Assembly: GCA_016124855.1 (NCBI GenBank)
Contig: WGMX01000028.1
Span: 264,440 to 328,439, forward strand
Direction of reading: 5' to 3'
Source: Anaerolineaceae bacterium
Lineage (GTDB): Bacteria > Chloroflexota > Anaerolineae > Aggregatilineales > Phototrophicaceae
Length of the DNA: 64,000 nucleotides
Shown here: one piece after another, positions 18,037-27,337 of the stretch
Layout of the letters: the number at the start of each line of letters is the position of its first letter
Position numbering within the stretch: the stretch's first letter is position 1
Position numbers and translations under genes: made by a program
The notes under the pieces: generated by a model
Told to the model about the DNA's origin: nothing
The model's database searches: none
Seen by the model: the letters and a program-made list of their open reading frames with translations, nothing else

Positions 18037-18702
18037 TTAAATTCCGGTAATGCGAATACCAGAACCCTTAATGCCATAGGCTTTGTTAATCCACAGAAGA
18101 ACAGGCGTAAGGGCTTCCACAGCAATGGAATTTGGCAATGATCCGGCATCCACACCTTTCATGCCAGTGTCGGCTACGAGTTTAATAACAGTCGCTCTCG
18201 CTTCAGCATCATTTCCACAAACCAAGACGTCACAATCCACGACATGATTCGGATCAACCAATTGTTCCGCGCTGACGTTCTGGAAAGCAGCCACGACTTT
18301 TACACCTTCGCCTAATAAAGCTTGGGCTTCTAAAGCTGCTGACTTTCCTTCAGGCAAATGCACGGTTCGCACTTTAGGTGGTTGTAAAGGAACTGTGATG
18401 TCCACTAAAATCTTGCCTGCCAACTGCTCTTTTACACCTTCGAGTGTCGCCTGATGTGCCGAATATGGCACACTCAATACCACTAGATTAGCTTGTTTAG
18501 CTGCCTCAGAGTTACTCATGCCTGTAACCGGCTTTCCCTCCAACTTAGCGCTCATCTCTGCTGCATAAGCTGCTGCACGGTCGCCATCCCGCGAACCGAT
18601 AATGACCTTATAGCCATTTATTGCCCATCGCATCGCCAAACCAGAACCTTCTTTACCAGTACCCCCCAAAATAGCGATGCTCATTGCTTGATAGTCTGTC
18701 AT
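18037..18702 (-). CDS. npdG: NADPH:F420 oxidoreductase
   Basis: Moves hydride between NADPH and F420, linking the deazaflavin pool to central redox. The N-terminal Rossmann motif is ILGGTGKEGSGLA, followed by VIIGSRDGDRAAAYA, which fits NADP preference. Further on there is VVLSVPYSAHQATL, VVAAFQNVSAEQL and a C-terminal DAGSLPNSIAVEALTPVLLWIN, all usual for the family. AAGGA lies seven bases before the ATG at 18702, supporting this start over an internal ATG. It sits between ssnA (29 bases) and cofE (3 bases). Confidence 0.92.
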   Translation of the reverse strand: MTDYQAMSIAILGGTGKEGSGLAMRWAINGYKVIIGSRDGDRAAAYAAEMSAKLEGKPVTGMSNSEAAKQANLVVLSVPYSAHQATLEGVKEQLAGKILVDITVPLQPPKVRTVHLPEGKSAALEAQALLGEGVKVVAAFQNVSAEQLVDPNHVVDCDVLVCGNDAEARATVIKLVADTGMKGVDAGSLPNSIAVEALTPVLLWINKAYGIKGSGIRITGI

Positions 18703-18731
18703 AAATAATCCTTAATGAGGTGAAATGCTCT

Positions 18732-20072
18732 TTAGAGCGCGTTGATGTTAGCGTGGTGACGTTCCCAAACTTTCGGGGCAAAGTCGAGTGCTTCCCGCGC
18801 GATTTCAGATTCATCGAGCGTCAATAACTGACCGTCTCGCATCAATACCTGTCCCTCAACAATCGTGCTCGTTACCATCGAGGACTCGAACCCGAACAAA
18901 ATATGCCATGGCAAATTACCGCCATGCAACGGCGTGAAGGGATGATAATCGACAAAAATTAAATCTGCTGCCGCACCAACACGAATCTCGCCTAAGGTGA
19001 CGTCGGGGAAAAATTGCTCAGCAAGACGTGCATTATTGTACACTCCAGCATGCACAATATCCTCACCGTTGGCCTTACGTGGATCACGGTTAGAAACTTT
19101 GTGCAGTAAGTAGGCGGCTTTCCAATCTGCCCACATGTTATTGCTAAAGCCATCATTGCCGATGCAAATCTTCATGCCCTGAGACATCATATCGTCAAAG
19201 GCCATCGCGCCAACCGCATTGTTCATATTCGATCGTGGTTGATGAGTAACCCATATCCCTTGGTCCCGTAGAATTTGTCGTTCGGCTTCGTCAATATGGA
19301 CGCAGTGTGCTGCTATTGTCTTATCTCGCCAAATGCCAAATTCACCTAGACGCCGCACAACCCGCTTCCCGCTACGACGCAGGCTGTCTTCTTCATCGGC
19401 TTCGTGTTCGGCTACATGAATGTGAAAACCTGAACCCTGTGGAACTGCTTCCACACACGCCTGTAAAGCCGCGTCATTTAAAGTTAGGCTGGCATGTAAA
19501 CCAAATGTCGCACCAATTCGTGAGCTTTGTTTCGCTTTTATGAAGCGTACATTTTCTGCAATCCCTGCTCGCATCTTTTCATCGCCATCACGGTCAGTTA
19601 CTTCGTAGCACAGAACAGCCCGTAACCCCGACTGATCAACTGTTTCGGCGATGACATCCAAACTGCCGTCTATAAAATTCGGGCTGGCATGATGGTCAAT
19701 CAGTGTAGTTGTCCCGTGTTTAACCGCGTCAACAAGCGACACCAACGCACTTGCCCTAACTGTATCTCTATCTAACGCTTTGTCCAGCGGCCACCACAAA
19801 CGTTCTAGTATCTGAGGGAAGTTTGCAGGGGCTGCACCGGGTATCGCCATACCACGGGCATACGCACCATAGAAATGAGTGTGCGCGCAAATATTCCCCG
19901 GCATCACCAACTGCCCTTTTGCATCGATACGCTCTGCTTCAGGATATTGGGCAATCAGATTGGATGTCTTTCCAAGAGCCGCAATTTTGCCATCTTTGAT
20001 ATAAACAGCATAATCCGAGAGAATCTGGTTAGGTTCGCCCCATGTAACAACAGTAGCATTGGTTATGAGCAA
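18732..20072 (-). CDS. ssnA: SsnA-type amidohydrolase (purine-catabolic aminohydrolase)
   Basis: A metal-dependent TIM-barrel hydrolase of the TRZ/ATZ/chlorohydrolase group. The metal site is marked by CAHTHFYGAYARG, FHIHVAEHE, AAHCVHID and GNDGFSNN. Several stretches follow E. coli SsnA rather than other deaminases: LWWPLDKALD, the block IDHHASPNFIDGSL, and SNMNNAVG. SsnA belongs to the molybdenum-hydroxylase/purine cluster of E. coli and gut anaerobes; its exact substrate there is not firmly known. Translation probably starts at TTG (20072), with GAAGG about nine bases before. It is the first gene of the F420 unit and divergent from 8-oxoguanine deaminase. Confidence 0.88.
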   Translation of the reverse strand: MLITNATVVTWGEPNQILSDYAVYIKDGKIAALGKTSNLIAQYPEAERIDAKGQLVMPGNICAHTHFYGAYARGMAIPGAAPANFPQILERLWWPLDKALDRDTVRASALVSLVDAVKHGTTTLIDHHASPNFIDGSLDVIAETVDQSGLRAVLCYEVTDRDGDEKMRAGIAENVRFIKAKQSSRIGATFGLHASLTLNDAALQACVEAVPQGSGFHIHVAEHEADEEDSLRRSGKRVVRRLGEFGIWRDKTIAAHCVHIDEAERQILRDQGIWVTHQPRSNMNNAVGAMAFDDMMSQGMKICIGNDGFSNNMWADWKAAYLLHKVSNRDPRKANGEDIVHAGVYNNARLAEQFFPDVTLGEIRVGAAADLIFVDYHPFTPLHGGNLPWHILFGFESSMVTSTIVEGQVLMRDGQLLTLDESEIAREALDFAPKVWERHHANINAL

Positions 20073-20169
20073 GGCCGCTTACCTTCAAGATGAATGAGTA
20101 CTCAAGCCGCTAAGTGTAACGCATAGATGTTTGAACTTCACATACGATGACATTACAGCGTTGTTACGA

Positions 20170-20199
20170 TTGTCAAGTTATTCAACACCGTGCTAAACT
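20170..20199 (+). promoter_or_regulatory. Promoter of the deaminase unit, sharing its -35 with the opposite strand
   Basis: TTGTCA (20170-20175), 18-base spacer, extended -10 TGC-TAAACT (20191-20199), then AGAGGA before the ATG at 20224. The minus strand reads TTGACA at 20176-20171, so a divergent promoter for ssnA could use the same bases; its best -10 (TAATGT, 15 bases away) is weak. One regulator could control both directions here. Confidence 0.55.
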
Positions 20200-20223
20200 C
20201 CCTCAATCCAAAGAGGAACCATT

Positions 20224-21576
20224 ATGCCAACTCTGCTAGTCAAGAACATTCATACCCTGCTAACCATGGATGCCAGTCGTCGCGAAATCAAAAACGGCTA
20301 CATTTTGGTTAGGGACGGTGTAATCGAAGCTCTCGGGTCATCCTCCGACCTGCGGGAAGGATTAACTGATGAGATGATTGATGCCAGTCATCACATCGTC
20401 CTGCCGGGGTTGATTAATACCCATCATCATATGGTGCAAAGCCTCACGCGAGTGATTGCCCAAAATGACGAGCTGTTCGGTTGGCTCAAAGCACTTTACC
20501 CCATTTGGAGTGGTCTCTCGGGCGAAGCGGTATACACGGCCTCCAAACTAGCGATGGCTGAATTAATGCTCTCCGGTTGCACAACATCAAGTGACCACCT
20601 TTATATCTTTCCGAATGACGTTACACTCGATCATCAAATCCAAGCAGCAAAGGAAATGGGCATCCGTTTTCATGCCGCACGGGGTGCGATGAGCGTTGGC
20701 GAGAGCAAAGGCGGTTTGCCACCGGATAAGGTCGTCGAAGATGAAGAGTTCATCCTCAAAGATACACGCCGTTTGATTGAGCAATATCATGACGCCACCC
20801 CTCAGGCGATGCTGCGTATAGTGGTTGCGCCCTGTTCGCCCTTTACCGTGTCCCAAGATTTGATGCGTGAGTCAGCGGCGCTTGCACGCAGTTACGGCGT
20901 GAGTTTGCATACTCATCTCGCCGAAAATGACAATGACATCGCCTATGGATTAGAGCAGTTCGGTCAACGCCCCGGTAATTATGTCGAATCCGTTGGTTGG
21001 ATTGGCGAGGATGTGTGGCACGCTCACTGTGTCAAACTCGACTCTCGCGAAATCAATCTGTTTGGGCATACACATACAGGAGTATGTCATTGTCCATCAT
21101 CTAATATGCGGCTTGCGTCTGGTATCGCCCCGATTCGCCAGATGCTTGATGCTCGCGTCAACGTTGGATTGGGTGTAGATGGTTCTGCATCTAACGACGG
21201 CGGTCACTTGCTCAATGAGGCACGACAAGCGATGCTTCTTCAACGGGTTTCAGGCAGCCCATCGGCTCTCTCAGCACGTGAAGCACTGGAGATTGCAACA
21301 CTCGGCGGTGCATCCGTTCTTGGTCGAGATGATATTGGTGCGCTGGCCGTTGGCATGTCAGCCGACTTCATTGCCTTTCGGCTGGATACAATTGGTTTTG
21401 CGGGCGCAGTGCATGATCCGGCCTCTGCACTCACCTTTTGCGCCTCACCTCATGTAGATTTTTCAGTCATTAATGGGCGTGTCGTCGTCAAAGAAGGGCA
21501 GATTCTAACCGTTGATGTTCCGGTGATGGTCGAACAACACAATAAGATTTCGCGTAAGCTCATCAATGGTGAATAA
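20224..21576 (+). CDS. 8-oxoguanine deaminase (amidohydrolase)
   Basis: A zinc amidohydrolase that turns 8-oxoguanine into uric acid; relatives act on guanine-like or hydroxyatrazine rings. Metal ligands appear in order: LINTHHHMVQSLTR, LHTHLAEN, AHCVKLD and GVDGSASNDGG. The segment TTSSDHLYIFPND and the early LFGWLKALYPIW are typical of the 8-oxoguanine deaminase branch. 450 aa is normal. The start has AGAGGA six bases before. It leads a rightward group with adenine deaminase and would supply the oxidised purine ring to downstream ring-opening enzymes. Guanine deaminase activity is the main alternative. Confidence 0.85.
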   Translation: MPTLLVKNIHTLLTMDASRREIKNGYILVRDGVIEALGSSSDLREGLTDEMIDASHHIVLPGLINTHHHMVQSLTRVIAQNDELFGWLKALYPIWSGLSGEAVYTASKLAMAELMLSGCTTSSDHLYIFPNDVTLDHQIQAAKEMGIRFHAARGAMSVGESKGGLPPDKVVEDEEFILKDTRRLIEQYHDATPQAMLRIVVAPCSPFTVSQDLMRESAALARSYGVSLHTHLAENDNDIAYGLEQFGQRPGNYVESVGWIGEDVWHAHCVKLDSREINLFGHTHTGVCHCPSSNMRLASGIAPIRQMLDARVNVGLGVDGSASNDGGHLLNEARQAMLLQRVSGSPSALSAREALEIATLGGASVLGRDDIGALAVGMSADFIAFRLDTIGFAGAVHDPASALTFCASPHVDFSVINGRVVVKEGQILTVDVPVMVEQHNKISRKLINGE

Positions 21577-21639
21577 TGTATGGCAAAACAAACGGTACTA
21601 TCATAGTGAAAATAATTCCCACCTCAGGGAGAAGATTTA

Positions 21640-23346
21640 ATGACTCTTGTAGATCGTTTAGCAATTGCACGAGGTGATATTCCGGCTGATTTGGCGCTGC
21701 GAAACGCCATGTTGGTCAATGTCTGGTCAGGCGAAATTTATCCAACCGACATCCTCATCCATGATGGTCGTATTGTTGCGCTTGGAGGCGACTACACTGC
21801 TAAACAGGAAATTGACCTCGAAGGCCATTACGTATGCCCCGGTTTCATTGATGCCCACGTACATATCGAAAGCAGCCTTTGCACGCCACCGGAATTTGCC
21901 CGTGCGGTTGTTCCACATGGCGTCACCACTGTCGTCACCGATCCCCACGAAATCGCCAACGTTCTTGGAATTCAGGGGATTAATTTTATGCTTGAACGTG
22001 CGAAAGACGGCCCATTGAGCGTATTCGTCAATGCGCCGAGTTGTGTTCCGGCTACCGAAATGGAAACCAGCGGCGCCCGACTAGAAGCGGATGATCTTGC
22101 CCCACTGCTTGCCAATCAATGGGTCACGGGTTTGGCGGAAGTCATGAATTACCCCGGCGTGATCTTCGGTGACGAAGGCATGTTAGATAAACTCGAACGC
22201 TTCCAATCCAAAGTGATGGATGGGCATTGTCCCGCGCTCACCGGAAAACAACTGAATGCTTATGTCTCGGCTGGCATCGGCAGCGAGCACGAATGTACAA
22301 CTGTCCAAGAAGCACTAGAAAAGCTGCGACTTGGGTTAACCATCTTCATCCGTGAAGGCACAACCACACGAAATTTACGCCCATTGCTGCCATTAGTTAC
22401 TCCGCAAAATCACACCCGAATTTGTTTCTGCACAGATGATCGTCAGCCGAACAGCCTGATGGACGAAGGCTCAATCGACTTTATGGTTCGGACGGCGATA
22501 GAACTAGGCATTGATCCAGTGATGGCAATCCGTATGGGTACACTCAATACGGCGCAGTATTTCCGCCTGTACGACTACGGGGTAATCGCACCCGGCAAAT
22601 GGGCGGACATGGTCGTGTTTTCTGATTTATTTCATTTTCAACCCGAGATGGTATTCCGTCGCGGGGAATTGGTTGCCCAAAACGGCATGATGGTCACGAC
22701 AAAACCTGTACAACGGCCTATCAAACTAACGCCTTCAGTAAATTTAAATCTCGATCATCTAGACCTTCGTATTCCGGCTAAAGCAGGCCATATTCGTTTG
22801 ATTGGAGGTGTTGGAGATCAGGTAGTTACGCATCATCTCATTGAAGAAGCAAAAATCCTCGATGATCAAGCAATCGCGGACACCGAACGCGATATACTAA
22901 AGATGGTGGTGGTCGAACGTCATCATGCTACGGGCGGTATTGGCAAGGGTTTTATCAACGGGTTCGGATTGAAACGGGGAGCAATCGCAGGGACTGTCGC
23001 ACATGACCATCACAATCTTGTAGTGATTGGTGTGGATGATGATAGCATACGCCGAGCTATTCAAGCAGTAATCGAAATTGGTGGTGGCTTGGTTGCGGTT
23101 GACGGCGAGACAGTTCTCGGCACATTGCCCTTACCTGTTGCCGGACTGATGACTGAAATCCCGCTGGAACAGGTACGATATGAATATGACTTGATGATTG
23201 CTCATGCCCAAACACTGGGCAGCACTATGCCTGACCCTTTCATGGCAATGAGTTTTATGGCATTGGAAGTCATCCCCAAACTGAAGCTCACTGACGTGGG
23301 TTTGGTAGATGTCGAACAATTTAAAGTCGTGGACTTATTTGTCTAG
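21640..23346 (+). CDS. ade: Adenine deaminase
   Basis: Converts adenine to hypoxanthine and ammonia. It is the microbial Ade type of amidohydrolase, not the ADA-like type. Marks: CPGFIDAHVHIESSL for the first metal ligands, VTDPHEIANVLG, GLAEVMNYPGVI, DGHCPALTGKQLNAY, CFCTDDRQPN and, in the C-terminal domain, ERHHATGGIGKGFINGFGL. 568 aa is the usual length. A strong ribosome site (AGGGAGA) stands before the ATG. It follows 8-oxoguanine deaminase by 63 bases. The product hypoxanthine is a natural substrate for the molybdenum hydroxylase encoded at 3.5-9.3 kb. Confidence 0.95.
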   Translation: MTLVDRLAIARGDIPADLALRNAMLVNVWSGEIYPTDILIHDGRIVALGGDYTAKQEIDLEGHYVCPGFIDAHVHIESSLCTPPEFARAVVPHGVTTVVTDPHEIANVLGIQGINFMLERAKDGPLSVFVNAPSCVPATEMETSGARLEADDLAPLLANQWVTGLAEVMNYPGVIFGDEGMLDKLERFQSKVMDGHCPALTGKQLNAYVSAGIGSEHECTTVQEALEKLRLGLTIFIREGTTTRNLRPLLPLVTPQNHTRICFCTDDRQPNSLMDEGSIDFMVRTAIELGIDPVMAIRMGTLNTAQYFRLYDYGVIAPGKWADMVVFSDLFHFQPEMVFRRGELVAQNGMMVTTKPVQRPIKLTPSVNLNLDHLDLRIPAKAGHIRLIGGVGDQVVTHHLIEEAKILDDQAIADTERDILKMVVVERHHATGGIGKGFINGFGLKRGAIAGTVAHDHHNLVVIGVDDDSIRRAIQAVIEIGGGLVAVDGETVLGTLPLPVAGLMTEIPLEQVRYEYDLMIAHAQTLGSTMPDPFMAMSFMALEVIPKLKLTDVGLVDVEQFKVVDLFV

Positions 23347-23363
23347 CTTTTGATAATCTGCAG

Positions 23364-24662
23364 GTGCTTATCTTGCTTGAATCTGTTCGCAATTGGTTTA
23401 CGCCGACTCGAACAACGGCGATTTTGTTGTTCATCGTCGCCTTCGTGTTATTCCAACCAATAGTTGCCTTTCTCGTCCACGAACAGGTGGATTACGCCAA
23501 CCACCTGTCCTACTTGCACGATCCAATGGATATACAAGCGATCTCGCAAGTGCTATCCATGTTCCCCCATTTTCTATTTCATCTGTACGTTTACATCACC
23601 TATAAAATCTTCTCGCTGAGTTCGTTTGCAGATGCGGCACTATTTGTTTCAACCTCCGTTTATATTATCGGCACACTCATCACATTCTGGCTAATGACAC
23701 GCATCCTCGGCAAGCCGCGCACTTATATCAGTGGCCTCATCTACGGCGCGGTTGCGATTGCAGTCATGCTGCTGATGCCGATTGATATTTTTACGCCAAC
23801 CAACTTATTTGTCGGTTATATAGGTGTCAACGCTTATCACAACCCGACGATTGTGCTGCTCAAACCCACAGCAATGGTACTTTTCTGGTGCGCGTTAGCC
23901 ATCTTTAAAAGTCCCTACACTGTTGATGGCAAGAAACGCCGCGCAATACCCGTATTAGTCTGCTGTGCCGCCAGTATCCTCTGCGTGATGACAAAATCCA
24001 GCTATATGATTGCCCTGCTGCCAGCCATGATTGTCGCAGTCACATTTCGAGCAATTCGTCGTCAGCCGGTCGATTGGGTGTTGTTCATTGAAGGCATTTT
24101 GCTTCCGGCAGTTGTGACTTTGGGGCTGCAAATCCTGTTATTTAGCAGCAGTGAGGGGTTTATCTTTGCACCCTTAGCCGTTATCTACAGTTGGACGCGC
24201 ATCAATCCGAACGCGCCAAACGATATATTCCTAAAATTCCTTCTTTCGATATTATTTCCCTTGCTGGTTTATGTCTTTTATCTCAAAAGGGCGATCAAAA
24301 CCGCCTATCTCAATTTAGCGTGGGTGGTGTTCGCCTTCGGCGCAGCTTACATGTATTTGTTGGCGGAAGGTGGTGAACGTTTAGGTCATGCCAACTTCAC
24401 ATGGAGTACGATTTGTGCGCTTTTTATTCTGTTCATCGTTTCAATAGTCTTTTTTATTCAACAAGTGAATTGGAAAATCATCACACCATCAGCAACAAGT
24501 GAGGCAGTCATACAAAAGAGCTCAAGTGAGCAGCTTCTCTCAAAAGCCAAAGTCGGCATTCTTGTGTGCGTGCTGGGGTTACATTTTATAAGTGGGATTT
24601 ACTGGTATCATGTCCACGTTACAGCCCATTGGATGGGCGATATAATTAGTGGTAAGTGGTAA
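23364..24662 (+). CDS. Multi-pass membrane protein, function unknown
   Basis: 432 aa, about ten hydrophobic helices spread over the chain, GTG start at 23364, 17 bases after ade. The loop after the first helix has VDYANHLSYLHD, somewhat like the acidic first loop of GT-C glycosyltransferases, and several loops contain H and Y. The last helix ends close to the C-terminus (HVTAHWMGDIISGKW). It is not one of the known purine permease families (NCS1, NCS2, AzgA) as far as I can see. A purine transporter would be expected here, but I have no motif for it, so the role stays open. Confidence 0.6.
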   Translation: MLILLESVRNWFTPTRTTAILLFIVAFVLFQPIVAFLVHEQVDYANHLSYLHDPMDIQAISQVLSMFPHFLFHLYVYITYKIFSLSSFADAALFVSTSVYIIGTLITFWLMTRILGKPRTYISGLIYGAVAIAVMLLMPIDIFTPTNLFVGYIGVNAYHNPTIVLLKPTAMVLFWCALAIFKSPYTVDGKKRRAIPVLVCCAASILCVMTKSSYMIALLPAMIVAVTFRAIRRQPVDWVLFIEGILLPAVVTLGLQILLFSSSEGFIFAPLAVIYSWTRINPNAPNDIFLKFLLSILFPLLVYVFYLKRAIKTAYLNLAWVVFAFGAAYMYLLAEGGERLGHANFTWSTICALFILFIVSIVFFIQQVNWKIITPSATSEAVIQKSSSEQLLSKAKVGILVCVLGLHFISGIYWYHVHVTAHWMGDIISGKW

Positions 24663-24693
24663 TATCTACCCAAATCATGTGAAAGTGAGCAAT

Positions 24694-25896
24694 ATGGTCG
24701 ATCAAACAACGATTGATGCCATCAAATCGCGTGTCACGGCACAGCGAGAAGACATCATCGCCTTCCTAAAAGAACTCTGCGCTATTCCCAGTTATGACAG
24801 TCAAATCCGTGCCGTGGGCGAACGTGCCGAAGCCGAAATGAAGAAACTCGGTTTCGAAGAGATTTGGTGGGATCGCATGGGTAATATCGTCGGACGCATC
24901 GGCAATGGTCCGACTAAACTCCTGTACGATAGCCACATTGATACGGTTGGCATCGGCGCACCTGAAGAGTGGGAATGGGATCCTTTTACGGGCAAAGTCG
25001 AAGACGGCATCTTTTTTGCACGGGGCGCTTGCGACGAAAAAGGCAGCACACCCGGTATGATTTACGGGTTGGCACTGGCGAAAGAATTTGGATTGCTTGA
25101 GGGCATCAGCGCCTATTACTTTGGCAATATGGAAGAGTGGAATGATGGTATCGCACCCCATGCGCTGGTCGAAGTTGAAGGACTCAAACCAGATTTCGTG
25201 GTCATCGGCGAACCGACCAAGATGCAGGTCTATCGTGGTCACAAAGGCCGTGTTGAGATGCAAGTATTGGCACGTGGCAAGAGCGCCCATGCCGCCAGCA
25301 ATTTCCTCGGCGACAATGCCATTTACAAACTCGTTCCCATCATTGATGCCCTGAGTAAAATTGAGCCGGAGTTGGGTGATGATCCATTCTTGGGACACGG
25401 ACGTATCACCGTAACCGATATGCATGTCAAAACTCCCAGCATCAACGCTGTCCCAAACGAAGCACTGATCTACATTGATCGACGTATAACTTTTGGCGAA
25501 GAACCGCAAGCCGTTCTTGAACATGTTAAAGGTGTCGTTGGCGACCGCAAGGATATTGAGACTTCGATTCTGATTTATGACACCCCGAGTTATACAGGAT
25601 TCGTTTTCCCGCTCGATAAGATTTACCCAGCTTGGGCGCTGCCTGAAAATGATCCTTATGTGCAAGCGGGTGTTCAAGCAGGTCAACTGCTGTGGGGCGA
25701 ACCACTGCCAACCGGCAAGTGGGATTTTTCAACCAACGGCACGTATTGGTGCGGGAAAGCAGGCATCCCCAGCATTGGTTACGGGCCGGGGAACGAAATT
25801 CACGCGCATACCGTACTCGACCAAGTACCACTCGATGATGTAGTTAAGGCGACTGAATGGTATGCACTACTTCCGGGACTTCTTCCGAGGAAATAA
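24694..25896 (+). CDS. ygeY: YgeY family M20 metallohydrolase
   Basis: Di-zinc amidohydrolase of the ArgE/DapE/M20 family. Metal and catalytic residues are visible: H81 and D83 in DSHIDTVGIG, D114 in GACDEKG, the E147-E148 pair, E173 in IGEPT, and a C-terminal His in GNEIHAHT. DSHIDTVGIG, VYRGHKGR, IDRRITFGE and WDFSTNG follow E. coli YgeY closely. In purine-degrading bacteria YgeY acts with YgeX and YgeW, but its substrate is only partly defined. I start at ATG 24694 because the longer frame from 24649 would overlap the previous gene; this gives 400 aa. Confidence 0.88.
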   Translation: MVDQTTIDAIKSRVTAQREDIIAFLKELCAIPSYDSQIRAVGERAEAEMKKLGFEEIWWDRMGNIVGRIGNGPTKLLYDSHIDTVGIGAPEEWEWDPFTGKVEDGIFFARGACDEKGSTPGMIYGLALAKEFGLLEGISAYYFGNMEEWNDGIAPHALVEVEGLKPDFVVIGEPTKMQVYRGHKGRVEMQVLARGKSAHAASNFLGDNAIYKLVPIIDALSKIEPELGDDPFLGHGRITVTDMHVKTPSINAVPNEALIYIDRRITFGEEPQAVLEHVKGVVGDRKDIETSILIYDTPSYTGFVFPLDKIYPAWALPENDPYVQAGVQAGQLLWGEPLPTGKWDFSTNGTYWCGKAGIPSIGYGPGNEIHAHTVLDQVPLDDVVKATEWYALLPGLLPRK

Positions 25897-25900
25897 ATCA

Positions 25901-26377
25901 ATGGACATCAGTTGGATTGAACCGAATCTGCTGGCGGCAAGTCCTCTACCGTCAAAAGAAGCGGATATAAGATCGCTACATGAACAAGGCATTCGTGCCA
26001 TCATCACCCTCACCGAGCGTCCAATTACGGCGCAACGAGAGGTCACAACCGAACTCTTGGCTAAATTAGGAATTACACCGCTGCATCTATCGATTAATGA
26101 CTTTGGTGTACCCGACAATCAACAGGTTGCGGAGGCTATGAGCTTTATCGAGCAGATGAAGGCGGAAAATAAGCCTGTGCTTGTTCACTGCAAAGTAGGT
26201 CAAGGGCGAACAGGGACGCTGCTTCACGCTTATTATCTGAACAAAGGTTGGAGTCTGGCTGACACTCAATTTCAGGTCATCGAAAAACGTCCTTTATGTG
26301 ACTTTAATAACCTCTCGGAAGAACAACAGGAATTCTTGCGCGAATACGCATCGACAGGACGTACTGTTCACATATAG
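25901..26377 (+). CDS. Dual-specificity/tyrosine phosphatase-like protein
   Basis: 158 aa with the cysteine phosphatase P-loop HCKVGQGRTGT: nucleophile C97 and R103 when counted from the chosen ATG, and a D67 in INDFGVPD as probable general acid. The start at 25901 has GAGGA ten bases before; the longer open frame from 25862 overlaps ygeY without a ribosome site. It follows ygeY by four bases. Known members act on phosphotyrosine, phosphoserine, phosphoinositides or small phosphate esters. Nothing here points to a substrate. Confidence 0.85.
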   Translation: MDISWIEPNLLAASPLPSKEADIRSLHEQGIRAIITLTERPITAQREVTTELLAKLGITPLHLSINDFGVPDNQQVAEAMSFIEQMKAENKPVLVHCKVGQGRTGTLLHAYYLNKGWSLADTQFQVIEKRPLCDFNNLSEEQQEFLREYASTGRTVHI

Positions 26378-26391
26378 GTCAAGTTAAGCCC

Positions 26392-26697
26392 ATGCTCATG
26401 CTGACAAGTCGGTTTTCGGTTGATCCAATGAAACGGGGAGCATACTTGCTTTTTGCAAAGGGCATGGTTCAGCGTACCCAAACTCAAGCAGGCTGCATAG
26501 GCTTTGGCATTTTTGAAGACATCAGCCTGCCGAACACCTTCATCATGTTGGAACAATGGGAAAGTGCAGAGCAATTTGAAAAGCATACAACCAGTAGCGG
26601 CTTTGTGCATGATGACGGTGTACTCATGACTTTCATTGTCGGTGAACCCAGTTACGATGAATATGAGTTTGAAGATTCATCCGAGGCAGACGCATGA
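26392..26697 (+). CDS. Antibiotic biosynthesis monooxygenase (ABM) domain protein
   Basis: 101 aa, single ferredoxin-like ABM domain as in YgiN and LsrG. Typical positions are the early FSVDP, a central GCIGFGIFED, and EQWESAEQFEKHT; the tail is acidic. Such proteins act as cofactor-free monooxygenases or isomerases on quinones and small ketones. It ends with a four-base overlap with the next gene. An oxygen-using or isomerising step on a ring product would be imaginable in this cluster, without direct evidence. Confidence 0.75.
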   Translation: MLMLTSRFSVDPMKRGAYLLFAKGMVQRTQTQAGCIGFGIFEDISLPNTFIMLEQWESAEQFEKHTTSSGFVHDDGVLMTFIVGEPSYDEYEFEDSSEADA

Positions 26698-27308
26698 ACC
26701 TGATTTACGTCATGCGACATGGACAGAGTGTTCTGAATGTCGAACATCGCCTCAGTGGTGGCAAATATGACGGCGACTTGACAACACTCGGCCAAACACA
26801 AGCGCATCAGGTTGGGAATTGGCTGCGAGATAAAGGCATCACAAAAATCGCTCACAGCCCTTTCCACCGTGCAGTACAAACCGCAGAAATTATCGGTGAG
26901 CACCTTGGTTTGCCGATAACACCCGACAATGATCTAGCCGAAATCAATTGTGGTGATCTAGATTGGCGCACTGATGAAGATAGTTGGGCAGCATGGCGAG
27001 CGATTTATGAACATTGGCTTCAATGTGATTGGCGAGCAACTTATCCCAGTGGCGAAAGTTACCAACAAGGATTTGACCGATTCAACCGCTGCCTGATGGG
27101 CATCAAAGCGGATGACACACCTTTGTTGGTGACACATGGCGGGATTAGCACAACCGTGATTCCCTATCTATGTGTAAATGCGGCTGCATTACAGGGCAGT
27201 CGCATGTTGGATTACACCGGAATCATTGTCTTGGAACCTTACGGAGATGGTCGGTATATCTGCCGCGCTTGGAACCAAACCGAGCATTTACAACCCAAGC
27301 CGGCTTGA
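26694..27308 (+). CDS. Histidine phosphatase family protein (phosphoglycerate mutase-like)
   Basis: 204 aa of the branch-1 histidine phosphatase fold. RHGQS near residue 8 holds the phosphorylated histidine; SPFHRAVQTAE gives the second arginine; TYPSGESY and VTHGG the acid and second histidine. It begins inside the stop of the ABM gene (ATGA). The family includes cobalamin CobC, sugar-phosphate and nucleotide phosphatases; substrate unknown. It lies 29 bases before ygeW. Confidence 0.87.
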   Translation: MNLIYVMRHGQSVLNVEHRLSGGKYDGDLTTLGQTQAHQVGNWLRDKGITKIAHSPFHRAVQTAEIIGEHLGLPITPDNDLAEINCGDLDWRTDEDSWAAWRAIYEHWLQCDWRATYPSGESYQQGFDRFNRCLMGIKADDTPLLVTHGGISTTVIPYLCVNAAALQGSRMLDYTGIIVLEPYGDGRYICRAWNQTEHLQPKPA

Positions 27309-27337
27309 CTGAAACATTAACAGGAGAAAGATTGATT

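Noticed and set aside
24766..25686. 306-codon open frame on the minus strand
   Set aside because: Lies fully antisense to ygeY, whose catalytic residues are all intact; the product has no family pattern and no ribosome site.
27170..27337. 56-codon N-terminal extension of ygeW
   Set aside because: Overlaps the histidine phosphatase gene, has odd composition, and AGGAGA supports ATG 27338.
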